Both the position numbers and the translations under genes were made by a program. Positions 10,243-18,931 of a DNA stretch of 64,000 nt are shown in pieces (position 1 is the first letter of the stretch; the number at the start of each line of letters is the position of its first letter). Source of the stretch: Betaproteobacteria bacterium (GTDB taxonomy: Bacteria > Pseudomonadota > Gammaproteobacteria > Burkholderiales > SG8-39); NCBI GenBank assembly GCA_947482825.1, contig CANKMT010000007.1, positions 18,072 through 82,071 of the forward strand, read 5' to 3'. Below the pieces are notes generated by a model, which was not told the DNA's origin, made no database searches, and was given only the letters and a program-made list of their open reading frames with translations.

Positions 10243-10271
10243 GGATGTGTACGCTTTGACATGATACATCC
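10243..10271 (-). promoter_or_regulatory. Probable vapBC operator over a -10-like box
   Basis: GGATGT (10243-10248) and ACATCC (10266-10271) are perfect arms with a 17-base spacer, adjoining the vapB ribosome site. Read on the minus strand, TATCAT (10261-10266) could be the -10 box, so binding of VapBC here would block transcription. Inferred from symmetry and position only. Confidence 0.45.
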
Positions 10272-10279
10272 GTTCATTC

Positions 10280-11530
10280 CTACCCGTATTTGCGCAGGTC
10301 GTCGATCACCTTGCCATCGTTGGGCAGGCTGCCGGCACCGACGAACTCGACTTCGCCGCGCAGTTTGGTCACTTCGCGGATCGTGGCGAGCAGCACCGCA
10401 CGCAGGGCGTCTGTACCCGAGGCGCCGGGCATTTCGCACTTGAGCGTCATGCGATCGCTGCCGACTTCGCCCTCGATCACGAGGCGCGCCCTTGCGACTT
10501 GCGGATGCCGGCGCAGGATCTCGCCGATCTGCTTTGCCGTCACGAACATCGCTCGTACCTTGGTGCTCTGGTCGGCGCGGCCCATCCAGCCCTTGATGCG
10601 CACATTCGTCCTTCCGCAAGGGCTCACTCCTTCGAGCACCGCAGAAAGGTCGCCGGTGCCGAAGCGGACCAGCGGGTAGTCCTTGTTGAAGGTGGTGATG
10701 ACGACTTCGCCCACTTCGCCCGGCGCCACGGGGTCGCCCGTGCCGGGGCGGACGATTTCGAGGATGAGGCCTTCTTCGAGGATCATGCCTTCGTTCACGC
10801 TGGCTTCCGGCGCGGTGGATTCGTAGGCGATCATTCCGAGATCGGCGCTCGCGTAGCACTGGAGCACCGCAATGCCGCGCGCCTGCAGCGCTTTCCTGAC
10901 CGCGGGCGGCAGGTATTCCGCGCCTACGATCGCTTTCCTGAGGCAGGAAACGTCCACTTTAAGTTCGTCGGCCTTCTCGACGATGAGCTTAAGGAAAGAC
11001 GGGGTTCCGATGTAGGCGTTGATCGACAGCCCCGCGATCGCCGCGACCTGCATTTCGGTCTGGCCTGTGCCGGTCGGCACCACGGTGCATCCGAGCGCAA
11101 GCGCCCCACTTTCGATCATCGAGCCGGCGGGAGTGAAGTGGTAGGCAAACGTGTTGATCACCAGGTCGCCGGCGCGGAATCCTGCGGCGTACAACGCGCG
11201 GGCCGTCCGCCACCAGTCGCGTGTGGCACCTTCGGGTTCGTAAATCGGACCGGGCGAGACGAAGATCTTGGACAACTGCGCTACCGGTGTCGCATTGAGA
11301 CCGCCCAGCGGCAGATCCATCTTCTGCAGCTCGCCGAGATCGGACTTGCGCGTGACCGGCAGCTTTGCAAGGGCCTCGCGCGATGTGACAGCGGCCGGAT
11401 CGATCCCGCCGAGGATGCGCCCGAATCCCGGTGCGTTCTGCTTCGCATGCGCAATCTGACCCGGTAATGCAGCGAGCAATGCGGCCTCGCGCTCGGCGGC
11501 GGAGCGCGTCTCGAGGGTGTCGTAGTGCAT
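10280..11530 (-). CDS. Phenylacetate-CoA ligase-like AMP-forming enzyme (PaaK family)
   Basis: 416 residues from ATG 11530, which overlaps the livF stop (TAATG). PaaK-type adenylating enzymes are shown by QCYASADLGMIAYES, by VVITTFNKDYPLVRFGTGDLS and by the C-terminal subdomain with RIKGWMGRADQSTKVRAMFV. It should activate an aryl or aliphatic acid to its CoA thioester using ATP. The usual N-terminal YxSSGTTG loop of PaaK is replaced by KIFVSPGPIYEPEG, so the phosphate loop is divergent. It is the last gene of the liv-type operon, which suggests the transported acid is its substrate. Confidence 0.82.
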   Translation of the reverse strand: MHYDTLETRSAAEREAALLAALPGQIAHAKQNAPGFGRILGGIDPAAVTSREALAKLPVTRKSDLGELQKMDLPLGGLNATPVAQLSKIFVSPGPIYEPEGATRDWWRTARALYAAGFRAGDLVINTFAYHFTPAGSMIESGALALGCTVVPTGTGQTEMQVAAIAGLSINAYIGTPSFLKLIVEKADELKVDVSCLRKAIVGAEYLPPAVRKALQARGIAVLQCYASADLGMIAYESTAPEASVNEGMILEEGLILEIVRPGTGDPVAPGEVGEVVITTFNKDYPLVRFGTGDLSAVLEGVSPCGRTNVRIKGWMGRADQSTKVRAMFVTAKQIGEILRRHPQVARARLVIEGEVGSDRMTLKCEMPGASGTDALRAVLLATIREVTKLRGEVEFVGAGSLPNDGKVIDDLRKYG

Positions 11531-12333
11531 TACAGCCAACGCTTCCGGCGGCGATACGACTTCGCGTCACGGAAACTCTTCCTGCCTCCGGACGAAAAGC
11601 CGAGGTAAAACTCTTTCACGTCCTCGTTCTCGGCCAGCGCCCTGCCTTCGCCGTCCATCACGACCCGGCCGTTCTCGAGGATGTAGCCATAGTCGGCATA
11701 CCTGAGCGCGATGTTGGTGTTTTGCTCGGCGAGCAGGAAGCTCACGCCTTCCTTCGCATTGAGGGCCTTGACGATCTCGAAGATCTCCTCCACCAGTTGC
11801 GGCGCGAGGCCCATCGACGGCTCGTCGAGCAAGATCATCTTGGGCCGCGCCATCAACGCGCGGCCGATGGCGGTCATCTGCTGCTCACCGCCCGAGGTGT
11901 AGCCGGACTGCGAATCCCGCCGCTCTTTCAGGCGCGGAAAATAGGCGTAGACCTTTTCGAGATCCTGCAGGATGCCCGCGCGGCCTGCATTGCTCGTGTA
12001 AGCGCCGGTCAGCAGGTTTTCCTCGATCGAAAGGTGCTGGAAGCAATGGCGTCCTTCCATGACCTGGATGACGCCGCGCTTGACCAGGTCGGCCGGCGTG
12101 AGCTTCTCGATGCGCTCGCCCTTGTACTCGATGTACCCCTTGGTAACCTCGCCACGCTCGGCCTTGAGCAGGTTGGAAACCGCGCGCAGCGTGGTGGTCT
12201 TGCCGGCGCCGTTGCCTCCGAGCAGCGCGACGATCTTTCCTTCGGGCACCGAAAGCGTCACGCCCTTCAGCACCAGGATGACGTGGTTGTAGATGACTTC
12301 GATGCCGTTGACGGTGAGCAGGGGCTGGCTCAT
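11530..12333 (-). CDS. livF: Branched-chain-type ABC transporter ATPase LivF
   Basis: 267 residues from ATG 12333 (SD GGAGAA nine bases upstream; the longer frame to 12405 adds an unconvincing leader). Walker A GGNGAGKT at 39-46, signature TSGGEQQ at 146-152 (T in place of the common L), Walker B MILLDEP at 166-172 and the LivF-typical SMGLAPQLVEEIFEIV follow in order. It hydrolyses ATP to power import by LivHM. The C-terminus (SSGGRKSFRDAKSYRRRKRW) is unusually basic and longer than in most LivF proteins. A hairpin separates it from livK upstream. It is translationally coupled to the PaaK-like ligase. Confidence 0.92.
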   Translation of the reverse strand: MSQPLLTVNGIEVIYNHVILVLKGVTLSVPEGKIVALLGGNGAGKTTTLRAVSNLLKAERGEVTKGYIEYKGERIEKLTPADLVKRGVIQVMEGRHCFQHLSIEENLLTGAYTSNAGRAGILQDLEKVYAYFPRLKERRDSQSGYTSGGEQQMTAIGRALMARPKMILLDEPSMGLAPQLVEEIFEIVKALNAKEGVSFLLAEQNTNIALRYADYGYILENGRVVMDGEGRALAENEDVKEFYLGFSSGGRKSFRDAKSYRRRKRWL

Positions 12334-12403
12334 CGGGACAATGTTCTCCGGTGGGTGGTTTTCGGCTTTCGCAGGGGTCGCAAGAAAACCGCGCGGCCGC
12401 CGC

Positions 12404-12436
12404 AAAAGCCGCTCCCGGTACTCGACCGGGAGCGGC
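12404..12436 (-). terminator. Intercistronic hairpin between livK and livF (attenuator-like)
   Basis: Perfect 12-base arms 12408-12419 and 12425-12436 around a 5-base loop, followed in the minus-strand transcript by four U residues (complement of 12404-12407). It would stop part of the transcription or protect the livK message from 3' decay, so that the binding protein is made in excess over LivF and the ligase. Confidence 0.65.
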
Positions 12437-12456
12437 GCACGAGGCTGCCCTGCTCT

Positions 12457-13800
12457 TTATTGCTCCTTGGCGCAATCGCGCCGGGCAATCTTCTTCTCGG
12501 CCGCATACTTCTCCGCCGAGGCGCGGATCATCGGGCGGATGATCTGCTGGTCAGCCTCGATAACACCGGGTTGGACGTTCCACTTCTTGCCGTCCCAGAT
12601 GTGCATCGAGGCGGTGCGGCCGCCTGCATGGTCGACGCACGAGGTGCTGATCGGCGTCATGAAGCCCTCGAAACCGAGCTTCTTGATCGCCGCCTGGTCA
12701 ATTGCCAGGTTCTCCAGGCCCCAGCGCACTTCCTCGCCCTTGAGCGGCTTCTTGCCGTACTTGATCTGGGCGCGCTTGACCGCTTCGACCGACATCATTG
12801 CGAAGGTCAGGCCGCGGTTGTAGAGCACCTCGCCGACCTCTTCCTTCTTGCCCGTGCCCTGTCCCTTGTCGTGGAGGTGCTTGAGGACGTCCTTGTGCAC
12901 CTGACCCTGTCCTGCCGAAGCGAGGAACACGAGTGCGTTGTACCCCTTGGCGCCCTCGCCGGCGGGAGTCACGTCAGGCTCGGCGCCCGACCACCATACG
13001 CCGTACATCTTCTCGCGCGGATAGCCGGTGGCAACCGCTTCCTTGATCGAGGTCGAGTTCATCACGCCCCAGCCCCACAGGAAGACGTAGTCGGGCCGTT
13101 GCTGGCGGATCTGCAGCCAGGTCGCCTTCTGCTCGACGCCCGGGTGGGTGACCGGCAGCAGCAGGAGTTCGTACCCGTGCATCTTGGCGCGTTCCTGCAG
13201 CAGGGCGATCGGCTCCTTGCCATAGGGCGAATCGTGGTAGACCAGCGCGATCTTCTTGCCCTTGAGTCTGTCAACGCCGCCCTCTTTCTTGCCGACGTGC
13301 TGCACGAGCATGTCGGCCGCATCCCAGTAGGTGCCCCCAAGCGGGAAATTCCAGCCGAACACGGTGCCATCGACCGAATCCGCCCGCCCGTAGCCGCCGG
13401 TGATGATTGGGATCTTGTCGGTAAAGGATTTGTCGGTCACCGCGAACGTGATGCCGGTGGACAGGGGATGGAACAGGGTCGCGCCCGTCGGGCCCTTGCC
13501 CTTGAGGCGCTCGTAGCACTCCACGCCTCGGTCGGTGGCGTAGCCTGTCTCGCATTCCTCGAACGTGATCTTGATGCCGTTGATGCCCCCATCGCGGGCA
13601 TTCACCAGCTTCAGGTAATCGACGTACCCGTTCGCGAACGGCACCCCGTTGGGCGCATACGCGCCGGTGCGATAGGACAGCACCGGGAAGAACTGCTCCT
13701 TGGCCTGGGCGAAGGCCGGCGCGCTCGCAGTGGCCGCGACTGCCGCGACCAAGGCTCCCGTGGCGGCCGCCAGGAGCCGCGTTTTCGCTGCTTGTCTCAT
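12457..13800 (-). CDS. livK: ABC transporter substrate-binding protein (LivK family)
   Basis: 447 residues from ATG 13800, behind AAAGGAGGAAG. A cleavable signal peptide ends near AFA|QAKEQ (about residue 31), so the protein is periplasmic. The type I periplasmic binding fold follows (FFPVLSYRTGAYAPNGVPFANGYVDYL, later KKIALVYHDSPYGKEPI). It is longer than leucine-binding LivK (~370), as in the family members linked to aromatic or fatty-acid gene clusters. The ligand is therefore uncertain. The hairpin downstream suggests higher expression than livF. Confidence 0.9.
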   Translation of the reverse strand: MRQAAKTRLLAAATGALVAAVAATASAPAFAQAKEQFFPVLSYRTGAYAPNGVPFANGYVDYLKLVNARDGGINGIKITFEECETGYATDRGVECYERLKGKGPTGATLFHPLSTGITFAVTDKSFTDKIPIITGGYGRADSVDGTVFGWNFPLGGTYWDAADMLVQHVGKKEGGVDRLKGKKIALVYHDSPYGKEPIALLQERAKMHGYELLLLPVTHPGVEQKATWLQIRQQRPDYVFLWGWGVMNSTSIKEAVATGYPREKMYGVWWSGAEPDVTPAGEGAKGYNALVFLASAGQGQVHKDVLKHLHDKGQGTGKKEEVGEVLYNRGLTFAMMSVEAVKRAQIKYGKKPLKGEEVRWGLENLAIDQAAIKKLGFEGFMTPISTSCVDHAGGRTASMHIWDGKKWNVQPGVIEADQQIIRPMIRASAEKYAAEKKIARRDCAKEQ

Positions 13801-13828
13801 CTGTACTTCCTCCTTTTGAACAATGCCG

Positions 13829-13845
13829 CCGGCGGGATCCGCCGG
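13829..13845 (-). repeat. Short GC hairpin between livM and livK
   Basis: CCGGCGG (13829-13835), loop GAT, CCGCCGG (13839-13845). There is no T-run on either side, so it is more likely an mRNA-stabilising or processing stem in the operon transcript than a terminator. Confidence 0.4.
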
Positions 13846-13868
13846 GCGGATACGTAAATCTTGGCACA

Positions 13869-14933
13869 TCAGTGTGGAAACGGCCATAACCGCAGCTTCT
13901 CCTTGCCCACCGCCCATAGCCGGGCCAGCCCGTGCGGCTCGACGATCAGGAAGAACACGATCAGCGCGCCGAAGATCATGAGCTCCAAATGCGAAATCAT
14001 CGCCGTGGAGATTGGCACGCCCAGCAGGGTCGGAAGCTGGTTCAGCAGGATAGGCAACATCACGATAAACGCGGCGCCGAAATAGCTGCCCAGCAGCGAC
14101 CCCATGCCGCCGATGATGATCATGAACAGCAGATTGAGGGACAGGGTCAGGTTGAACGCCAGCGGCTCCCAGGAGCCCAGGTGCATGAATCCCCACAACG
14201 CGCCGGCGACGCCGACGTAGAACGAACTCACCGCGAAGGCGCTCAGCTTGGCATAGACCGGCCGGATGCCGATCACTTCGGCGGCGACGTCCATGTCGCG
14301 CATCGCCATCCACGCGCGGCCGATGTGGCCGCGCACGAGATTCTTCGCGATCAGCGTGAAAACGATCAGCACGGCGAGCAGGAAGCAGTATTTCTTCACC
14401 GGCGTGTCAATCGTCCATCCGAACATCACGATCGGCGCGGTGGATACCGATCCCGACGACGCGTAGTCGGTAAACCACTTGACGCGCGCGAACAGCCAGT
14501 CGGTGAAGAATTGCGCCGCAAGGGTGGCGACCGCAAGGTACAGGCCCTTGATGCGCAGGCTCGGGACCCCGAACAGCATGCCGACCGCGGCCGCGATCAA
14601 TCCGGCGAGCACCAGCACCACGAGGAAGTTGAGCTGCGGGATGCGCAGCGCAATGTTGTACGCCGCGTACGCGCCCACCGCCATGAACGCGGCATGGCCG
14701 ATCGAGATCTGGCCGCAGTAGCCGACCAGCAGGTTGAGGCCGATTGCAGCCAGCGTCAGGATCAGGAACGGGATGAGCAACGAAAGGAACAGGTAGTCGC
14801 TTGCGAAGAACGGCACCGCCACGAAGGCGACCACGAGCAGGCCTGCCATGAACACCCGGTCCTGCAGGATCGGCAGCATCTGCTGGTCCGCCGCATACGT
14901 GGTCTTGTATTGCCCGTTTTCCCTGTAGAACAT
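13869..14933 (-). CDS. livM: Branched-chain-type ABC transporter permease LivM
   Basis: 354 residues with about nine hydrophobic segments. The stretch TLAAIGLNLLVGYCGQISIGHAAFMAVGAY is the well-known LivM/LivH N-terminal signature, and RAWMAMRDMDVAAEVIGI is the cytoplasmic coupling (EAA-like) loop that meets the ATPases. It forms the inner-membrane channel with LivH. It starts eight bases from the livH stop in the same operon. Confidence 0.93.
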   Translation of the reverse strand: MFYRENGQYKTTYAADQQMLPILQDRVFMAGLLVVAFVAVPFFASDYLFLSLLIPFLILTLAAIGLNLLVGYCGQISIGHAAFMAVGAYAAYNIALRIPQLNFLVVLVLAGLIAAAVGMLFGVPSLRIKGLYLAVATLAAQFFTDWLFARVKWFTDYASSGSVSTAPIVMFGWTIDTPVKKYCFLLAVLIVFTLIAKNLVRGHIGRAWMAMRDMDVAAEVIGIRPVYAKLSAFAVSSFYVGVAGALWGFMHLGSWEPLAFNLTLSLNLLFMIIIGGMGSLLGSYFGAAFIVMLPILLNQLPTLLGVPISTAMISHLELMIFGALIVFFLIVEPHGLARLWAVGKEKLRLWPFPH

Positions 14934-14940
14934 GGCGGCG

Positions 14941-15942
14941 TCAGACCCTGTCGATGTGCTTTTCGCCGAACAGGCCTTCCGGCCTGACCAGCAGGAACAG
15001 CAGCGCGAGCACGTAGGCGAACCAGTTCTCGATACCGCCGCCGGCGAGGTCGAACGCCTTGACCATCACCGGGCCGAGGAAGACTTCGGCCATCTTCTCG
15101 CCAACGCCGATGATCAACCCGCCGACGATGGCCCCTGCAACCGAGGTGAACCCGCCGAGGATCACGACCGGCAGCGCCTTGAGGGCAACCTGCGAAAGCG
15201 AAAACTGCACGCCGAGCTTGGAGCCCCAGATCACGCCCGCGACGAGCGCGACGATTCCCGCGACCGACCAGACGATGACCCAGATGCGGTTGAGCGGAAT
15301 CCCGATCGACTGCGCGGCCTGGTGGTCGTCGGCCACCGCGCGCAGCGCCCGTCCTGTCGCGGTCTTCTGGAAAAACAGCATCAGGCTCGCGACCAGCGCG
15401 GCGGCCGCGATCGTCGCGACGAAATCCTCCTTGTTCACGAGGATGCCGCCCTGGAACAGCTGGTCGAGAATCATCACCGGCTCCTTGGCGATGCCCAGCT
15501 CGATCTTGTAGATGTCGCTGCCCCACACGGTCTGCCCAAAGCCGTCCAGGAAGTAGGAAACGCCGAGTGTGGCCATCAGGAGCGCGACGCCTTCCTGGTT
15601 TACGAGCGGGCGCAGGACCAGCCTTTCGACCAGCCAGGCCAGCACGATCATGATCGCAGTCGCCAGGAGCATGGCCACCCAGAGCGGCATGCGCTCGGCC
15701 AGCCTCGCTACCGCCAGCGCCGCGAACAGCACCATCGCGCCCTGCGCGAAATTGAATACGCCCGAGGCCTTGAAGATGAGCGCAAACCCGAGGGCCACCA
15801 GCGAATACAGCACGCCGGCCATGAGGCCCCCGAGGAGCACCTCGATGTAGAACCCCGGCGCGCTTGCGCCCGTGGCGAGCGGCGCCACCAGCCCGGTCAG
15901 TAACACGATGCCGAGGATAAAGGTGGGAAGGTTTTTCTTCAT
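14941..15942 (-). CDS. livH: Branched-chain-type ABC transporter permease LivH
   Basis: 333 residues, largely hydrophobic. GFYIEVLLGGLMAGVLYSLVALGFALIFKASGVFNFAQGAM is the classical LivH opening (positions about 30-70), and GRALRAVADDHQAAQSIGI is the ATPase-contacting loop. It pairs with LivM in the inner membrane. The upstream livG ends 19 bases before its start. No clear ribosome site is visible before ATG 15942, so its translation may rely on coupling to livG. Confidence 0.93.
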   Translation of the reverse strand: MKKNLPTFILGIVLLTGLVAPLATGASAPGFYIEVLLGGLMAGVLYSLVALGFALIFKASGVFNFAQGAMVLFAALAVARLAERMPLWVAMLLATAIMIVLAWLVERLVLRPLVNQEGVALLMATLGVSYFLDGFGQTVWGSDIYKIELGIAKEPVMILDQLFQGGILVNKEDFVATIAAAALVASLMLFFQKTATGRALRAVADDHQAAQSIGIPLNRIWVIVWSVAGIVALVAGVIWGSKLGVQFSLSQVALKALPVVILGGFTSVAGAIVGGLIIGVGEKMAEVFLGPVMVKAFDLAGGGIENWFAYVLALLFLLVRPEGLFGEKHIDRV

Positions 15943-15961
15943 CTGGAGTGGCGCCGCGGAT

Positions 15962-16774
15962 TCAATGCGAGACGCCGAGGTAGGCGTCGATCACGGCCTG
16001 GTTGCCGCGCACTTCGTCCGGGGTGCCGTCGCCGATCTTGCGGCCGTAATCGAGCACCACGACGCGATCCGAAATATCCATGACCACGCTCATGTCGTGT
16101 TCGATGAGCACGATGGTCGTTCCGAAGTGGTCGTTGACATCGAGGATGAAGCGACACATGTCCTGCTTTTCCTCGACGTTCATGCCCGCCATCGGCTCAT
16201 CGAGCAGCAGCACGCTCGGCTCCAGCGCCAGCGCGCGGCCGAGATCGACCCGCTTCTGCAACCCATAGGGCAGCCGGCCCACCGGGGTCTTGCGCCAGGC
16301 CTGGATCTCGAGGAAATCGATGATGCGTTCAACGGCCTCGCGATGCTCGATCTCCTCCTTCGCGGCCGGGCCCAGGCGCAGCGCCTGCAGGAGGATGTTC
16401 GAATGCATGCGCAGGTTGCGCCCGGTCATGATGTTGTCCAGCACGCTCATGCCCTTGAAGAGCGCGAGGTTCTGGAAGGTGCGCGCGATTCCCGACAGGG
16501 CGACTTCGTGCGGGTCCATGTCATGGAACTCGCGCAGGGTCCCGTCCATCTTCAGCCGGATGGTGCCCCGCTGCGGATGGTAGACGCCATTGATCACGTT
16601 GAGCATCGAGCTCTTGCCCGCGCCGTTGGGGCCGATGATCGCGCGTACCTCGTGCTCGCGCACATCGAACGACACGTCGCTCAGCGCCTTGACGCCGCCA
16701 AAGGCGAGGGACACGCCCTCGACCGCGATGATGACCTCGCCGGTGACGCGCTCAACGGTCGCTCCCCCGCTCAT
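15962..16774 (-). CDS. livG: Branched-chain-type ABC transporter ATPase LivG
   Basis: 270 residues. Walker A GPNGAGKSS at 48-56, family loop YGLQKRVDLGRAL in place of a canonical LSGGQ, Walker B SVLLLDEP, and LivG-typical GMNVEEKQDM. It is the second ATPase of the importer. Its ATG overlaps the stop of the upstream CoA ligase by four bases (ATGA at 16771-16774), so ligase and transporter are made together. Confidence 0.92.
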   Translation of the reverse strand: MSGGATVERVTGEVIIAVEGVSLAFGGVKALSDVSFDVREHEVRAIIGPNGAGKSSMLNVINGVYHPQRGTIRLKMDGTLREFHDMDPHEVALSGIARTFQNLALFKGMSVLDNIMTGRNLRMHSNILLQALRLGPAAKEEIEHREAVERIIDFLEIQAWRKTPVGRLPYGLQKRVDLGRALALEPSVLLLDEPMAGMNVEEKQDMCRFILDVNDHFGTTIVLIEHDMSVVMDISDRVVVLDYGRKIGDGTPDEVRGNQAVIDAYLGVSH

Positions 16775-18729
16775 GCCGCCCGCTTTGCCGCCGCGACGGG
16801 GAAAGTCTTCGCGTCGCGAATCTTGAGATCGGCCGAGATGCTGCCAGTGCGGCCGTCTTCGTAGCGAACCTGCGCCTCGACATGCACGGACTGGCGCCCC
16901 GCATACAACGCTTCGACGAGGGACTGGTAACGCTCCCCGATGTAGCCGCGGCGCACCTTCCTCGTGCGCGTGAGTTCGCCGTCATCGGCATCGAGCTCTT
17001 TGTGCAGGATCAGGAAGCGGTGGATCTGCGAATTGGCGAGCTCGGGATCTTGAGACAGGTCGAGGTTCACCTTCGCGATGCAATCGCCGACCAGCTGGTA
17101 GACCTCGTCGCGCGAGGCGAGGTCGACGTACCCCGCATAGGGCAGGTTGTTGCGCTCGGCCCAGTTGCCGACGGCTTCCATGTCGAAGTTGATGAACACG
17201 CAGGCCCGGTCGCGAGCGTCGCCGAAAGCGACCGCTTCCTTAATGTAGGGGAAGAACTTGAGCTTGTTCTCGATGTACTTGGGCGCGAAAAGCGTGCCGT
17301 CGGTAAGCGCGCCGACGTCCTTCACGCGATCGATGATCTTGAGGTGCCCGTCCGGATCGAAGTAACCGGCGTCCCCGGTGTGGAACCAACCCTCGGCATC
17401 CTTTGCGTCCGCGGTGGCTTGCGGATTCTTGTAGTACTCCCTGAACAGGCCCGGCGAGCGAATCAGGAGTTCCCTTTGCGGCGTAAACTTGAGTTCGACG
17501 CCGGGCACGGCTGGGCCAACCGTATCGGACTTGACCTGCCCGTTGGGCTGGATGCAGACGAAGACCGAGGTCTCCGTCGAGCCGTAGAGTTGCTTGAGGT
17601 TGATGCCGATCGAACGGTAGAAGACGAAGAGATCCGGCCCGATCGCCTCGCCAGCGGTGTAGGCCACGCGCACCCGGCTCATTCCGAGTACGTTGCGCAA
17701 GGGGCCGTAGACGAGGATGTCCCCGAGGCGGTAGAGCAGGCGGTCGCCGGCATCGACGCTCTGCCCGTCGAGGATTCTCGCGCCGACCCGCTTGGCCACC
17801 TCCATGAAATACAAGTACATCTTGCGCTTGAAAGTGCCTGCGTCCTCCATGCGGATCGACACAGTGGTCAGCAACGCCTCGAGCACGCGCGGCGGGGCGA
17901 AATAGTAGGTCGGACCTATCTCGCGCATGTCGGCCATGACCGTTTCCGCCGATTCGGGGCAGCAGATGCAATAGCCGGTAACGAAGGGCTGCGCGTAGGA
18001 AAAGATGTTCTGGCCGATCCATGCCGGCGGCAGATATGCGAGCACGACGTCCGAATCGCTTAGCCCTTCCATCTGCGCTGCGGCGTGCGCGCGGTCGATC
18101 AGCGCGGTGTGCGTCAGGACCACGCCTTTGGGATTCCCCGTCGTGCCCGAGGTGAAGAACATGGCCGCGGCATCCGACCCCACGCCGCGTGCAACTATGC
18201 CGTCGAAAAACCCCGGGTTGGCGGCATCGAACGCGCGGCCGGCATCCTGGAGCTTCTCGTAACTCGTCAAGGCCTCCTGGGGGTAATTCCTGAGGCCGCG
18301 CGGGTCGTCGAAGTAAATGCGCTTGAGCGAGGGACATTGCGGCAGGATCTCGAGCAGCTTGTCGACCTGCTCCTGGTCCTCGGCCATGGCGAAGCCGATT
18401 TCGGCGTCCTGGATCGGGAAAGCTATTTCCGTGGCGATCGCGTCCTGGTAGAGCGGCACGGGGACCGCGCCCAGGCACTGGGCGGCGCACATGGCGGCGT
18501 AAAGGCGCGGGCGGTTGTCGCCCACGATCGCCAAGTGGGCACCATGATCGAGGCCGTGGGCCGCGAGGCCGCAGGCAAGCGCGCGGACTTCGTCTGCGAA
18601 GCGGCCCCAGGACCAGGTTTGCCATACGCCGAGATCCTTTTCGCGAATGGCCGCTAGCGTGCCCCGGACCTGCGAATGATGCGCAAGCAACTTGGGAAAC
18701 GTGTCGAGGGTGCCAATATCGACTGGCAT
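16771..18729 (-). CDS. AMP-forming long-chain-type acyl-CoA synthetase
   Basis: 652 residues from ATG 18729, behind GGAGGAGG; a longer upstream frame is not needed. The ATP loop FFTSGTTGNPKGVVLTHTA (about 191-209), LKQLYGSTET, GWFHTGDAGY and IDRVKDVGALTDG mark the adenylate-forming superfamily; the inserted FAPKYIENKLKF and the long length place it with the FadD15/long-chain group. It activates a carboxylic acid as an AMP-ester and then a CoA thioester. It is the first gene of the operon, overlaps livG, and is divergent from a Crp/Fnr regulator. Confidence 0.9.
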   Translation of the reverse strand: MPVDIGTLDTFPKLLAHHSQVRGTLAAIREKDLGVWQTWSWGRFADEVRALACGLAAHGLDHGAHLAIVGDNRPRLYAAMCAAQCLGAVPVPLYQDAIATEIAFPIQDAEIGFAMAEDQEQVDKLLEILPQCPSLKRIYFDDPRGLRNYPQEALTSYEKLQDAGRAFDAANPGFFDGIVARGVGSDAAAMFFTSGTTGNPKGVVLTHTALIDRAHAAAQMEGLSDSDVVLAYLPPAWIGQNIFSYAQPFVTGYCICCPESAETVMADMREIGPTYYFAPPRVLEALLTTVSIRMEDAGTFKRKMYLYFMEVAKRVGARILDGQSVDAGDRLLYRLGDILVYGPLRNVLGMSRVRVAYTAGEAIGPDLFVFYRSIGINLKQLYGSTETSVFVCIQPNGQVKSDTVGPAVPGVELKFTPQRELLIRSPGLFREYYKNPQATADAKDAEGWFHTGDAGYFDPDGHLKIIDRVKDVGALTDGTLFAPKYIENKLKFFPYIKEAVAFGDARDRACVFINFDMEAVGNWAERNNLPYAGYVDLASRDEVYQLVGDCIAKVNLDLSQDPELANSQIHRFLILHKELDADDGELTRTRKVRRGYIGERYQSLVEALYAGRQSVHVEAQVRYEDGRTGSISADLKIRDAKTFPVAAAKRAA

Positions 18730-18905
18730 TGTGCTGCCTCCTCCGTTCATGGGGGTCCGGACAACCGGCCCCGCCTCTGCCCGCCGCGACTTGGGCGACG
18801 AGTCATGCGATTCGATTCTTGCACAAAAACCGGGCCTTAACCGCCTTTCGCTGGCGTCTTCCTGCGGCAACGGCGACGCAGTGTAGGGGCCACGCACGCA
18901 CGAAG

Positions 18906-18923
18906 TTGTCGTCTCGGCGACAA
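18906..18923 (+). promoter_or_regulatory. Inverted repeat in the divergent ligase/Crp-Fnr promoter region
   Basis: TTGTCG (18906-18911) and CGACAA (18918-18923) are perfect arms around six bases. GACAAT (18919-18924) inside it could act as a -10 box, seven bases from ATG 18932. The site is well placed for autoregulation by the Crp/Fnr protein, or for control of the divergent operon. The rest of 18730-18931 shows no gene. Confidence 0.4.
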
Positions 18924-18931
18924 TTGCAGCG

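Noticed and set aside
11431..13857. An 808-codon plus-strand frame across livF and livK
   Set aside because: It covers two clear minus-strand transporter genes and has no recognisable domain; it is a codon-bias shadow.
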